Shown in pieces: positions 11,285 through 21,921 of a stretch of DNA of 64,000 bases; the first letter of the stretch is position 1, and every line of letters starts with the position of its first letter. A program made the position numbers and the translations under genes. This stretch comes from Ascaphus truei. Lineage: Eukaryota; Chordata; Amphibia; Anura; Ascaphidae. The DNA is taken from NCBI GenBank assembly GCA_036426205.1, contig CM071579.1:21604603-21668602 (forward strand). The letters are read 5' to 3'. The notes below the pieces were generated by a model. The model worked only from the letters and a program-made list of their open reading frames with translations, had not been told where the DNA came from and searched no databases.

Positions 11285-11605
11285 CATCTGTAAGAGGGGA
11301 TATGATAACTATATTCAAATATATACGGGGACAATACAAGGAGCTTTCAAAAGAACTATTCATCCCTAGGGCAGTACAAAGGACTCGGGGGCATCCCTTA
11401 AGGTAGGAGGAAAGGAGATTTCTCCAGCAACAAATGAAAGGTTCTGTACAGTAAGGGCAGTTACAATGTGGGATTCATTACCCATGGAGACTGTGATGGG
11501 AAATATAGGATAAAGTATCTGTCCTATAAATGTAGCATAGGTTGAACTTGATGGACGGATGTCTTTTTTCAACCTCATCTACTATGTCACTCTGTCACTA
11601 TGTAA
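11285..11605 (+). mobile_element. LINE 3' end remnant (L2/CR1-like)
   Basis: The plus-strand translation gives RGDMITIFKYIRGQYKE followed by AVTMWDSLPMETVM, resembling the C-terminal tail of non-LTR retrotransposon ORF2 proteins (RGDxIxxFK, then W(N/D)SLP). The nucleotide tail GGTTGAACTTGATGGACGGA ends in a CTATGT(C/A)AC repeat, as in CR1/L2-type 3' ends. It is strongly 5'-truncated with no reverse transcriptase domain. The exact clade is inferred. Confidence 0.6.
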
Positions 11606-12901
11606 CAATGCAGAAGCAACAAGTGCATGGCCTGAAAGGTTTCCAGTATGATTTGAATGCCTGATTTACTGGAAAATGACCCAGTATCAGCTTATGCTGA
11701 CTTTGTCAAGGTCATTTTGGCGGCTGTGTATTAAAGTCTCCCAGCTTCAACATTTACAAAAAACTAGAGCAATAAAATGGAAGCATACTGTATGTATAAG
11801 ACAGGATAGACAGGATATTTTGCTTCATATGCCCCATAATCTCTATATCTTTTATGTGTCACAATTCCAGCTGCTTTATTTTACTATTTATCGTAGGGCA
11901 AAACAATGTTAGCAGTGTGTAAGGGTATATGACTAACTATTATAGATCAACACACTTTTGTGGGATGCCTTCTGCATCAAGAGAAGACTCACACACTTTT
12001 TGGAAACTGTCTTTATTTGGTAGCTGAATAATTAACAGAGAAAAGCCTCAGTTACTTTGCACAAAGGTAACCCGGGCAGCCTGTAACATTTACTGAGAAG
12101 CACTGAGCTGTGAAGACTGGCATTTGAGTCCCAAAGTCAGGCTTGTTTTTAACTAACCTAATGTATTTCAGTCTTGTTCTGGCTTCTGATTGAGCAGGAC
12201 TGGCTGCTGAAGGTTTGGGAAATAGTATTAACCTTTTCAGTGCCACAGAGAGATGCAGCGCACAGGTCCGTTATACCGAGACCCCAAATACTGAAAGGGT
12301 TAGAGGAAAGAACGGGGTCCAGGACGGGGTACGCATAAAGTGTTTGACCTTTCCGAAATTCACTTTGCCCCGCAACAGATTAACTTTTAAGGGGGTAAAG
12401 GGGGGGGGGGGGGGGGGGGAGGGGTGCGGGAAACATGACAAAATGACTTTCTAAATGGCCACAATTGTTCAAAATGTGCTATTTCACTTCAAGCAGGAAA
12501 TAGTCGCCCTGTGACTTTTACTAATATTTTTAAAAGACGTTTGATTAAACTTTTTGATTGAAAGTTTGTTTGAGAAACCATATAACACTTCTTTGTCACT
12601 AGTATAGTGTGGGAGAGGCAGCATGTCACTAGTATAGTGTGGGAGAGGTGTGTGTGTGTGTGTGTTTTTACTGGCTATGCATCTTAACCCAGGCTGTGCT
12701 CAAAGCTGTGCAATGCAGCAAGCATAAGCTTTAGGGGACCATGTGATATGGTCTTGAAGCAAAAGGTGGGATTGTGTGCTCATGTCACTTCCCAGAATCC
12801 CTTGCTGCAGTGGAAGCACTGTAAGCTGGGTGGTAATGGTGAAAGGCAGGGCTGCAAACATGTCTAAGACATGCAAATGAGCATACAGTAATATTTCCAT
12901 T

Positions 12902-12941
<40 letters not shown>

Positions 12942-13149
12942 TTATACACACACACATACGTACGTATAGATCCAGTAGGATTTGTCCTTTGATACATCTG
13001 ATGCAGTTTGTTTTGCAGCAGATTTATGGCCTCGATACATAGATCCCAGAAGCTTTAGTGTAGGATTTATCAATGAAGAATAATGTTACTATGTTACCAC
13101 GCATCTGTGGAGTTGATTTGGGCTCTGCAGTGTATTTTAGGCCCACACA
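11606..13149. other. Low-copy region with simple repeats
   Basis: No gene. Contains a G run (about 12,400-12,419), a local duplication of CACTAGTATAGTGTGGGAGA (about 12,597 and 12,627), a short (GT) run at about 12,648-12,664, and a TA run at 12,904-12,934. Confidence 0.5.
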
Positions 13150-13463
13150 CAGTGGTGGAACTAGGCGTGGATATGCCCCTGTTGCCCTACCTGTGCAGCG
13201 AGTGTGGTGGTGGTGACGGAGGGAGCCCAGTTAGGCGGTGATAGCAGAAGTTGGGTCTGACTTCTGGTGGGGCCTAACTTCCTTGTTAGGACCACCTTGT
13301 TTGGCTTCCGCTGCTGTCATCGTCACCACCACCACCACCACTCCACAGGTCGGACCCCGGGTGAGAGAGGGGGCTTTAGCAATGCTAAAATGAGTGTTGG
13401 AACTTCCCGTTGGGTGGTGAATGGGCCCCTCTTCTGGCTGCACATTTAGTAGTTCCGCCACTG
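13150..13463. mobile_element. hAT MITE with perfect 8 bp target duplication
   Basis: Inverted ends CAGTGGTGGAACTA and TAGTTCCGCCACTG. The octamer CCCACACA occurs directly outside both ends (13142-13149 and 13464-13471), the 8 bp duplication typical of hAT transposition. 314 bp, no transposase. It contains a GTGGTGGTGGTGACG tract and its inverted counterpart with CACCACCACCACC. The perfect duplication suggests a relatively recent insertion. Confidence 0.92.
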
Positions 13464-13794
13464 CCCACACACCTGTGAATGGGAGTGTCTTTATCCTGAG
13501 CCTCCCTCGCACTTTGTGCTTATTCATTCTGGCACTGCAGGGCTGCTTCCCGTAACAATTGAGCTTGGCAGTGTTTTTTATTGTATTCAGTGGATATAGG
13601 GTTGTCAGACGTCCCGTATATACGGGACAGTCCCTTGTTTCATTGACTTGTCCCATTGTTCCGGAAAGGTCTGTTGGGATGCTTAATTGTCCCGTATTTT
13701 AGTGCCTTGGCGTGAAATGCCTGAACTTAAAATTACTGAAAGGAAATCAGTCGTAAAAACATAATAGATTTCTGCTTGAAGGCGATAGTTACCT
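13464..13794. other. No recognised feature
   Basis: Low-copy sequence with a CCCGTATATACGGGACA inverted motif at about 13,613. No gene seen. Confidence 0.35.
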
Positions 13795-13985
13795 TTTGTA
13801 TGTATGTATGTCTTTATTTATATAGCACGATTAGTGTACATTGCGCTTCACATTAGTAATATACGTGACAGTCATATAAATAACAAAGAATGCAATTAAC
13901 AGATCATGGGAATAAGTGCTTCAGACATAAAAGTAACATTTCGGAAGAGGAGTCCCTGCTCCGGGAAGCTTACAATCTAATTTGC
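13795..13985 (-). mobile_element. SINE-like dispersed repeat (GGGACTCC / CTTACAATCTAA tail)
   Basis: Shares TTATTTATATAGC, GGGAATAAG(T/C)G(C/T)TTCAGACAT, GAGTCCCTGC and AGCTTACAATCTAA with copies at 47.83, 48.70 and 58.60 kb. The 3' end in minus orientation is (TATG)n. It looks like a LINE-mobilised SINE tail; the tRNA-like head is missing in this copy. Confidence 0.65.
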
Positions 13986-14617
13986 CAATAGATGTCAACT
14001 TACTAAATTATTACAATAATAAAGCCATCTCATAATACTATGACACCCACACCTATGGGCATTATTCTTTCTCCCACCGCTACTCATCAGGTCAGCGTGT
14101 GTCATTTCCCGCCCGGCCAAGCGCGGAGATGATAAAACCCGAAGACTATATCAGTCACGCGGGAGATCCCATTCAGCTCAGAGCATTTGCAAATCATTCA
14201 TCCCTCGTTATGACGTCACACTTTCACGCTGGATTGCGGCGTCCCGTATTCTAGAAAATGAAATGTGGCCAGTCTAATTGGATACCTAGAATCATTTCTC
14301 AGCCATGCGATTGTGACAGTGACTCCAGGACGAGCTGACACTGTTTTCATGCAACGTGGCAGAATATTTCATACTGTAGATATTTCATGCTGATATTGCT
14401 CCTCAGTGCATTGCAAGCCTCTCTGGTAGTGACAAGGTTAAAATAGAAATGGTCCATGGGTAATGTATCATCTGTATAACCAATGTATCCTTCCACTTGA
14501 TCAAGTGCCTCAAACAAGACACGTTTTCATAACAAAGTCTCATTAGATTTATTAATGTATCAGAAAAACACAGACCTATCCCAAGCCTGGAAAAGTGTGT
14601 GATGATGACAGGTACCC
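13986..14617. other. Low-copy sequence, no gene
   Basis: No coding signal. Contains ATGACGTCAC at about 14,211 (a consensus CRE) close to an ATTTGCA(A/T) octamer-like motif at about 14,190. The pairing is suggestive but there is no adjacent transcript evidence. Confidence 0.35.
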
Positions 14618-14765
14618 AGCAGGAGCATCCTCATCCCCAGCAGGAGCATCCTCACACCCAGCAGGAGCATCCTCACACCCAGCAGGAGCATCCTCACCCC
14701 CAGCAGGAGCATCCTCACACCCAGCAGGGGCATCCTCACCCCCAGCAGGAGCATCCTCAGTCGTG
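14618..14765. repeat. 21 bp minisatellite
   Basis: About seven units of AGCAGGAGCATCCTCAC(A/C)CC, in frame with the next array because 21 is a multiple of three. Confidence 0.9.
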
Positions 14766-15580
14766 TGCCTTGGTGTGAGCAGCACAGTGTATACCTCCCC
14801 AGGGGTTGCGTGCCTGGGTGTGAGCAGCACAGTGTATATCTCCCCAAGGGTCGCGTGCCTGGGTGTGAGCAGCACTGTGTATACCTCCCCAGGGGCCGTG
14901 TGCCCGGGTGGTGTGAGCAGCACTGTGTATACCTCCCCAGGGGCCACATGCCCCGGTGGTGTGAGCCGCACTGTGTATACCTCCCCAGGGGTCGCGTGCC
15001 TGGGTGTGAGCAGCACAGTGTATACCTCCCCAGGGGTCGCGTGCCTGGGTGTGAGCAGCACAGTGTATATCTCCCCAGGGGTCGCGTGCCTGGGTGTGAG
15101 CAGCACAGTGTATATCTCCCCAGGGGCCGCGTGCCCGGGTGTGAGCAGCACTGTGTATACCTCCCCATGGGCCCATGTGTCCGGGTGGTGTGAGCAGCAC
15201 AGTGTATATCTCCCCAGGGGCCCCGTGTCCGGGTGGTGTGAGCAGCACTGTGTATATCTCCCCAGGGGCCGCGTGCCCGGGTGGTGTGAGCAGCACTGTG
15301 TATACCTCCCCAGGGGCCACGTGTCCGGGTGGTGTGAGCAGCACTGTGTATTCCTCCCCAGGAGCCCATGTGTCCGGGTGGTGTGAGCAGCACTGTGTAT
15401 ACCTCCCCAGGAGCCGCGTGCCCGGGTGGTGTGAGCAGCACTGTGTATACCTCCCCAGGGGCCACGTGTCCGGGTGGTGTGAGCAGCACAGTGTATACCT
15501 CCCCAGGAGCCGTGTGCCCAGGTGGTTTGAGCAGCACAGTGTATACCTCCCCAGGAGCCGCGTGCCCGGTGGTGTCCCTA
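14766..15580. repeat. 45/48 bp minisatellite
   Basis: About 17 units built on GTGTGAGCAGCACAGTGTAT and CTCCCCAGGGG. The units are 45 bp or 48 bp (extra GTG), so both strands stay open. The apparent 369-residue minus frame (14,560-15,669) and 263-residue plus frame are opposite readings of one array and show no domain. Confidence 0.92.
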
Positions 15581-15914
15581 TGATAGTACATATTGCTGTA
15601 AGCCTTGCAGTGTGAGATGAGCCGTGTCCGGCTGTGCAGTGTAAATGCTAATGTCCTGCGCTCCCACATGTATTGACAAGTTCAGCGCCAAGGTTACGTT
15701 TCCGTGCATGAGCGCTGCTCTGCTTTCGCAGGATTGTACACTGACGCCTCAGGGGAGTGAGGAAAGGGGAACTTCGGGGGCCCGGCGGGGGAAAAGGAGG
15801 CACAGGAGATGGGAAGGAGGAAGGGGAGGTGAGAGAGAAAAATAATCTTTTCTAAAGAATTGAGATGGCGATAAAGACAAATTAACACTGTGTGCGGGAG
15901 GGATTAATACTGAA
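15581..15914. other. No recognised feature
   Basis: GA-rich stretch at 15,765-15,840. No gene. Confidence 0.35.
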
Positions 15915-16065
15915 GGGGCAGTTTCGTAGGAAAAGCCCTGCCTTTCAAGAACGTGAGTCTGCTTCAAATCCCAATACCAGTTCCTTTTCACCGTGTGCAA
16001 GACACTTTATCTCCCCGCGCCTTCGAGAGTTTAGATTGTAGATTCCTCTTGCCAGAGATCTGTTG
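15915..16065 (+). mobile_element. Degraded tRNA-derived CORE-type SINE
   Basis: TGCTTCAAATCCCAATACCA resembles a decayed RNA polymerase III B box region. It is followed by TGTGCAAGACACTTTATCTC and GTTTAGATTGTAGATTCCTC, matching in order the better copies at 17.07-17.51 kb, which are in the opposite orientation. Confidence 0.6.
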
Positions 16066-17065
16066 CCTGCGGGCAAGCTAGCGCTGAGCGTGCTGACCAC
16101 ACGGTGCTTGCCGAGTTTAGTTTCGGCAATTGAAATTGTCTCGTCCCCGCTCACGCGGTATGCGCGCTCATGCGCGGGCACGCACGCTCACCCACACTTG
16201 GCGCTTAAGTAAACAAAAACAAAAAAGAGACTTTGAAGCTCGCTCAACTTGCCCGCAACGACCCCACGCGCGCGCTTGCGAAATAGCCAGGACACCCGGA
16301 GAGCTGGTGACGTCACCGCTCTTAAGCATGAGCGCGGTCAGCGCCAGCAGGGCCGCAGCCTTAAGCATGCGAAATTAAAAGAAGATGGATTGCTGCGGAG
16401 GTCATTCACTGTGGCACCACAGTATCTGGCTAATATGCCGACTCCTACGACACTTTCCCTCCATTTTAATGCCCCTTTAGAACTGAAATTATTTTCACTA
16501 ACAGTAGGTATGGAACTCTGCAGGTGCTCCGAACCGTTACATGTTAAACGCCAACACCCCCCTACTGGAACCCAACACTTCTCATCCATCTGTAGAAAGA
16601 TATTCTGCACACGTTACAGATATACAGTAGCCAGACTCACCATACCCGCTGCCGTGTGGGAAACCGCAGAGTATACTGAGCGCGACACTCCCTGGCAGCT
16701 GGAAATCTCTCACCCCCGCCCCAGGAAACCCCGGCTTTCACTTACCCACGGAGCTGCAGCATTTTCACTTTTCTTCACGTGGCTCCAGGCGACATCTGTA
16801 CATTTCTGCCTTGTGTTTGCCTGGTCATGTACAATAATTCATGTATTGAATAAGTAGAGGGGGCAGTTGAGGAAAATCACAGGCAAAGTGGCTTTTTACT
16901 ACTACAAACAGCTCCTGCTTTAATATCCAATTTCTAAATGAGATGACTGTGTTTTAAGGAGTAATACACCACTCACAAACAGGCGCATTTGTTATTTTTT
17001 TTCCTTTTTCACGTTGTTTGTCAAACACCTCTGTGTTCTGGGTTTAATAATAACAACAATTAATA
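16066..17065. other. GC-rich block then low-copy sequence, no gene
   Basis: 16,090-16,380 is CpG-rich, with GCGCTCATGCGCGGGC and GGTGACGTCACC at about 16,307; it may be a worn MITE of the 10.8/60.5 kb type. A 202-residue open frame (16,249-16,857) begins inside that block and has no recognisable family, so I treat it as chance. Confidence 0.35.
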
Positions 17066-17300
17066 ATAGCATGTTCTTGTATATCGCTGCTAATTGTACG
17101 CAGCGCTTTACAGAGACATTTTGCAGGCACAGGTCCCTGCCCCGTGGAGCTTACAATCTATGTTTTTGGTGCCTGAGGCACAGGGAGATAAAGTGACTTG
17201 CCCAAGGTCACAAGGAGCCGACACTGGGAATTGAACCAGGCTCCCCTGCAGCAATAGACTTCTCAGGGTCAGTCAGTGTCTTTACTCACTGAGCCGTTCT
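17066..17300 (-). mobile_element. tRNA-derived CORE-type SINE, copy 1 of a tandem pair
   Basis: On the minus strand it begins GGCTCAGTGAGTAAAGACAC (an A box-like head), then GGTTCAATTCC (a B box), then CTTGTGACCTTGGGCAAGTC, the conserved core phrase of MIR/CORE-SINEs. The tail is TAGATTGTAAGCTCCACGGG. The nearly intact A and B boxes give internal RNA polymerase III promoter logic; activity is not shown. Confidence 0.8.
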
Positions 17301-17508
17301 TGTATAACGCTGCTAGTTTTACCTAGCGCTTTACAGAGGTATATTGCAGACACCGAGCTTACAATCTATGTTTTCGGTGCTTGAGGCACAGGGAGATAAA
17401 ATAAATTTCGCAAGGTCACAAGGAGCTGACACCAGGAATTGAACCAGGTTCCCCTGCTTCAAACTCAGTGCCAGTCAGGGTCGTTACTCACTGCACCACT
17501 CCTTCTGT
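17301..17508 (-). mobile_element. tRNA-derived CORE-type SINE, copy 2 of a tandem pair
   Basis: Same order as copy 1: AGTGGTGCAGTGAGTAACGA head, GGTTCAATTCC B box, core with decayed CTTGCGAAATTTATT, tail ATAGATTGTAAGCTC. It lacks part of the GGGGCAGGGAC segment. It lies head-to-tail with copy 1. Confidence 0.75.
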
Positions 17509-17935
17509 TTAAATAAGCACAGTGTAACCTCCCCCCCCCCTCCCGTGTTGAAAAGGTTAAATCTGATACAAAAGGTTTTTGGCAGTAAAAATGTCACATG
17601 TAAAATCAAATAGCATTTGCAGAACTGCTGGTCCCATGATAAAAGAGCCCTTACTTGTTTCTGTGATGTACTCTGAACTACTGCATTCCCTGTCACATCT
17701 ACTGTAGCTATTTCATGCTACATGTCAGAGGTCGTTCCTTACATATGACCCGCACAGAACAAGAGTATTTCTGTTTTATCTCACAATGCTGCCCGTGCCC
17801 TCCTCCTGCCAGCCGTGACCGCGCTTGTAGTGTTGTAAGATATAAATGCATCAATCCAGCCCCTTCAAAGGAGGGTGTTTGGTTAAAAAAATGATTATTC
17901 TCAAGTAAAGCATAATGGCCCATATTTATTAAACG
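17509..17935. other. No recognised feature
   Basis: Low-copy sequence with a C run at about 17,530. No gene. Confidence 0.35.
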
Positions 17936-17943
17936 GTGCTATT

Positions 17944-19371
17944 AAGAGATGTGCAACTTTTCGCTTAAGTTTGAAAACATGAAATTTGAAGAAAAAAAAC
18001 TCCACAGCCTGAAATAGGGGTTTTTGCTGGGGAGGGGGAGGGGGTGAGTGAGAGAGGGAGAGTCCTACTTAGGTGTGTAACCAATCCCAGGTCTCTCTCC
18101 ACATCTTGTATAGAAGAGAGTTCTGGGAGTTATATACAAATCAGTGGATACTGAATAGAAACAGATCAAGTCCCAGGTGCAAAATGACAGAACAGTAACA
18201 ATACCAGTCCCGCATGGATGTGGAAAGATAAAACGATAAAAACCAGTCCTGTTAGCCACACAAATGGTTTAGGGCGTTTTCTTTCCTCCGATGGGTATTT
18301 TCTATATAGATGTGGAGAACTGAAAACCAGTCCTGTTGTCTACACGGTGGCTTTATGGTTTTTCTTTTCCTCCGAAGATGTTTGTCCTAAGGATATAAAA
18401 GGGGACAAGCCATTGTGCAGCACCTCTAATTAGGGAACCCACTTTAACCCCGCAAGTTCTCACTTACAGGATAAAAAGTTGATTGCAGGCATATAATGGG
18501 TATCTTTGAACGTCCTTTATCCTCTCTTTAGCCCCAAATCTGGTCTGCAGCTGTATATTTTCACCAAAGACTCCAATGCACGATTTTGCCAAAAAATTAA
18601 ATAAAAAGTGCCTAGTATAACACTGCTAAAAAACATTTATTGGCACAAGTTTGCAAGTTCGCGAACGGAGGAGTATTATAGTACAGGTCTTAACCCCCGG
18701 ACAACAGCCCAGGAGGCTAAAGCCGCGGACGACAACCTGTGTTGTGCGTTTCTGGCAGACACATTGTAAATGTGGGTTTTTTATATGTATGTGTGCGGCT
18801 AACAGGACTGGTTTTTGTATTATTTTATCTTTCCACATCCATGCGGGACTGGTATTGTTACTGTTCTGTCATTTTGCATCTGGGACTTGACCTGTTTGTT
18901 TTAAGTCTTGTAATTGAACACGCTTTGGAAGGCTTGTTATATCTTGTCCCTCAGGCTGCCTTCTCACACTCCTTGTATCTGAATATATATACCCACGTTA
19001 CCAATGGATGATATATATATACTTGGAAAATCACTTGCGAAATATTCCATATATATATGGAATATTTCGCAAGGGATTTTCAATTTTCTTAGACCATTTG
19101 GTGGTTCAGGTTTGTTTTTCAGGGTCAGGACACTTCTAGACCCCAGTAAATATTTCGAGGTGTGCACTAGGTACACCCGCCTTACGGGCATTTCTTAGGC
19201 TTAGCGCTTGGTGTATGTCGTTAGCTCGTTTTGCTCAGGTACTAAATAGAACTCTTTCTCCCTCTCAAAATTTGCCAATTTCGTTTTCAATTTTCCTTCA
19301 ACTTGTAAACTTTTTAGAAAGATTGAGCGAAACATGAGGCAAAGCGAATTTGGGCCGTTCACACATCTCTA
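17944..19371. mobile_element. Non-autonomous hAT element, 1.43 kb
   Basis: The direct octamer GTGCTATT lies at both boundaries (17,936-17,943 and 19,372-19,379). Ends AAGAGATGTGCAAC and GTTCACACATCTCTA are inverted repeats. No transposase frame is found. Inside is a long inverted repeat (18,168-18,262 against 18,790-18,889; core AACCAGTCCTGTTAGCCACA) and a 40 bp perfect palindrome (19,034-19,073). The internal deletion plus hairpins suggest a foldback derivative mobilised in trans. Confidence 0.85.
19034..19073. repeat. Perfect 40 bp palindrome
   Basis: CTTGCGAAATATTCCATATA followed directly by its reverse complement, with no spacer. One mismatch extends the pairing to about 19,026-19,081. 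It lies near the right end of the hAT element. Confidence 0.95.
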
Positions 19372-19387
19372 GTGCTATTTTATAAGG

Positions 19388-19590
19388 TAGAGCTGCTCAA
19401 CTTCCATCCTCAAGCCACCTCAACAGGTCAGGTTTACAGGATATATCAGTTTCAACACAGTTGGCTCAATCAGAGGCTCAGTCGACTGAGCCTCTGAATT
19501 AGGCACCGGTGCTGAAGCTGGGGTATCCTGAAAACCGGCCTTGTTGGGGGGGGGGGGGGGGGGATTGAGAACTGGAGTTGAGCACCCCTG
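19388..19590. mobile_element. Charlie-like hAT MITE with poly-G insertion
   Basis: Ends TAGAGCTGCTCAACTTCC and GGAGTTGAGCACCCCTG. Interior CAACAGGTCAGGTTTACAGG and GTATCCTGAAAACCGG. Flanks TTATAAGG and CTATACGC agree at 5 of 8 positions. A run of about 18 G (19,546-19,563) sits exactly where other copies have 4 to 7 G after CCTGTT. Confidence 0.8.
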
Positions 19591-20339
19591 CTATACGCTG
19601 CTTTGTGGTGCTTGAAGACACAAGTGAATGGGCAATAAGGTGTCTTCCAGCACCAGAAAGTTTTTCATGGAATAGCACCACGTAGCAGAAAGGGGCCTTC
19701 AGTACATATGTCGAACTACTGTAGATACAAATTAGAGCAGATCATTTGCTTGTTGGGGAACGGATTGTCTTCTTATACATACAGTATGCTTAAGTGAAGT
19801 TCTATCCTCTTAATCCATGTAACATAATATCACGGCTCTCTGTCCTCCTGGGAGCCCTCTGCTATTCTCCACTGCAGCAGCCCACTATTCATCTTGATTC
19901 GTTTTGCAATATTCTACTGCTCGTTGATACAAAATTACTTTACAGAATCTATCCTTGAACAACTGGCACATGGCAAACTTTTTAAAGCATTAGAAAAAAG
20001 GTGACAGGAAAGTACATCGGACGTGGTTTCACGCTGGCAGTTTGAGGACAGCTCCAGAAGATTGATAGTATGAGCCAGAGTGGTACAAGACTGTGAATTA
20101 TACATCCACAGGTCATTCTATCCCATGAAGAAATACACTGGAGTCTCTCCCTCTGCCATGCAAATGTTACGATGGAGTCACTTCTCTATATACATTTAGA
20201 AGTTGATTTTTATCAACTTATAGAATAACTTTATATAGGATATAGATTTTTAAATAACAACAATAAAGGTAAAAGAAAATATTTCAATAATAAAGTAATT
20301 AGAATATCTGTACAATAAAGTCTGTATTTAAGTACAATA
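19591..20339. other. Low-copy sequence, no gene
   Basis: No coding or RNA signal found. Confidence 0.35.
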
Positions 20340-20432
20340 AAGTCTGCGTAGACTGTGGAGACATAATAATTTACTGTCCCGCAGAGCTTGCATTCTAATT
20401 TTGTTGCACGAGACACATGGAAATAAAGTACT
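20340..20432 (-). mobile_element. SINE relic truncated at the retroelement border
   Basis: TGTCCCGCAGAGCTTGCATT and GACACATGGAAATAAAGTAC match the SINE tail and core seen at 17.1 kb. Homology stops where the DIRS-like element begins, so the element may have landed in the SINE. Confidence 0.5.
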
Positions 20433-20922
20433 CTAGCCTAGGGGTAAATTCTAGATATCCCGAAGGGGCCGTTCAGGGCGCTTTCAGGCAAAGTGCCTGT
20501 AGATTGCAATAGATATTTTTGGCTGAAAATGACCCAAGTAGCTTGACCAGGGAGGCTGCGACGAAGCCCCCCTCCCTTCTTTTACAGTACCCACATAAAC
20601 CATACAAATAACGACAGATTCGGTCCGGAGGTATGAACGCTGCGGCTTTTGTTTATTATATAATGATGTGTAAGTGCTGCCCCTGCCGGAATGCTCGCTT
20701 AATAGGTTAAGTGCAGGGTAAGACGGGCCTTGACCCGCTGGCCCCATCAACTGTTGCCGTGCCCACGTGCGCCAGCCGTTTTTTGTGGAAATTACTACCA
20801 TCCGTCCCGCTCACTCGCTCGCCTCTACCCCGGGCTTTATCAGCCCTGAGCCCCGTTTGGCAAGGAAAAGCACTTACCCCCCCAACTTCCGCCACCGACG
20901 GATCTATTTAACTCCCCTTAAA

Positions 20923-21257
20923 CTAGGCACGTACCGCCAGACTCCCAATGACCCTCTCCATACCCTCCTGCAGCTCATATTAAACATATAAACCGTGTGC
21001 CATGTACCTGAAGTCCGGGTGGTTAATGACCCATCCCCCGCAATGTGTTACAAAATTCCCCACCATCTTCTTTACTTTAATGCGTGTTCTATCGACTGCC
21101 CTCGGGACCCTGTTACCCCGCCATACTATCCTTTCGATTATTTCTGACCAAATAATTCGAATACCTGCTCTGCGCGCAACCCCAGATTACCCCCGTACGG
21201 GCATACAAGCGTGCGCTTTCCTGCTCAGTGTACGTGTTAATCTCAGATGATCCATGT
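20923..21257 (-). pseudogene. SGNH-hydrolase-like domain, 3' of the YR gene
   Basis: On the minus strand TWII*D (stop replacing the Gly of the GDS block I) leads to AGKRTLVCPYGGNLGL, then IRIIWSEIIERIVWRGN, KMVGNFVTHCGGWVINHPDF and finally YELQEGMERVIGSLAVRA before a stop. The central GGND block III is deleted, and the Asp-Gly-Val-His block V is replaced by a short deletion and a stop, so the catalytic Ser, Asn and His are all lost. The same domain recurs at 28.6 kb with a different set of losses. Role in the element: an accessory esterase/lipase-like protein of unproven function. Confidence 0.75.
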
Positions 21258-21299
21258 ATCTGCGAAGGCATAAAATGAGGGATGGGTTTTATCCTGCAA

Positions 21300-21845
21300 G
21301 GGGTCATTCCCTGTTAACGCAGGCCTGATGTAGGACTGGTATCTATTACATTTGCAGCGTCCTATTCTTTGTATGGCGCCCCATGCGCAACGCTTCCGTA
21401 GCTGCCCCAATACAGAATGAGTGTGTGCCGTACTAAGCTTCTTTCAAGCCCTGATGCTTAAGGCACATGCGGAACACTCGCAAGTTCTGAAATCTCGACA
21501 GTGGCCCCCCATCCGCGAGTACCAGCAGTGGATCCCCTACACTTGGCCTGCAACCCAGATATTCCCCTAGTGCTGTAACAGGGCAGATAAGACTCCCCGG
21601 TAAACCTAGCAATGAAATCCAGGCTCCCTTCCCTGTTGTTCCGTTTTTGAATGAGCAATCTCAAAGACCCTGCCCTTAAAATGACGTCCCTGAAATGCAA
21701 ACCCCCTCCTCCTTTCCGTGATGCGCATACCAATTCCCCTGCCCGCACTGCTGCAAAGAAGACCAAAGTAAATGTAAGTTTAAAAAGCTTTGCTTCCAAG
21801 GTGGAAGAGCAAACTACAGTAAGGGTAAAAGTGGGACGATAGACA
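21300..21845 (-). pseudogene. YR (tyrosine recombinase) catalytic domain
   Basis: The recombinase inserts the circular DNA intermediate of DIRS-type retroelements. Visible blocks on the minus strand: FTLVFFAAVRAGELV with the first catalytic Arg, then HFRDVILRAGSLRLLIQK; after a frameshift, LGEYLGCRPSVGDPLLV; then THSFCIGAATEA, where the second catalytic Arg (HxxR) is Cys, a change explained by CGT to TGT; and finally RYQSYIRP with the Tyr nucleophile kept. At least two frameshifts. The N-terminal part lies beyond the 706 bp palindromic insertion, at 22.64-23.08 kb. Confidence 0.85.
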
Positions 21846-21921
21846 GCACTCTGATGATGTTAAATTAATGCAATTGCAGGGTGCACGGAACCAAAGGGGA
21901 CCCTTATTCCCCTGTTTAATA

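Noticed and set aside
14560..15669. 369-residue open frame on the minus strand
   Set aside because: It is the reverse reading of a 45/48 bp minisatellite that is open on both strands; no domain, start context or flanking coding signal.
16249..16857. 202-residue open frame on the plus strand
   Set aside because: Starts inside a CpG-rich repeat-like block; no conserved motif; composition changes halfway.
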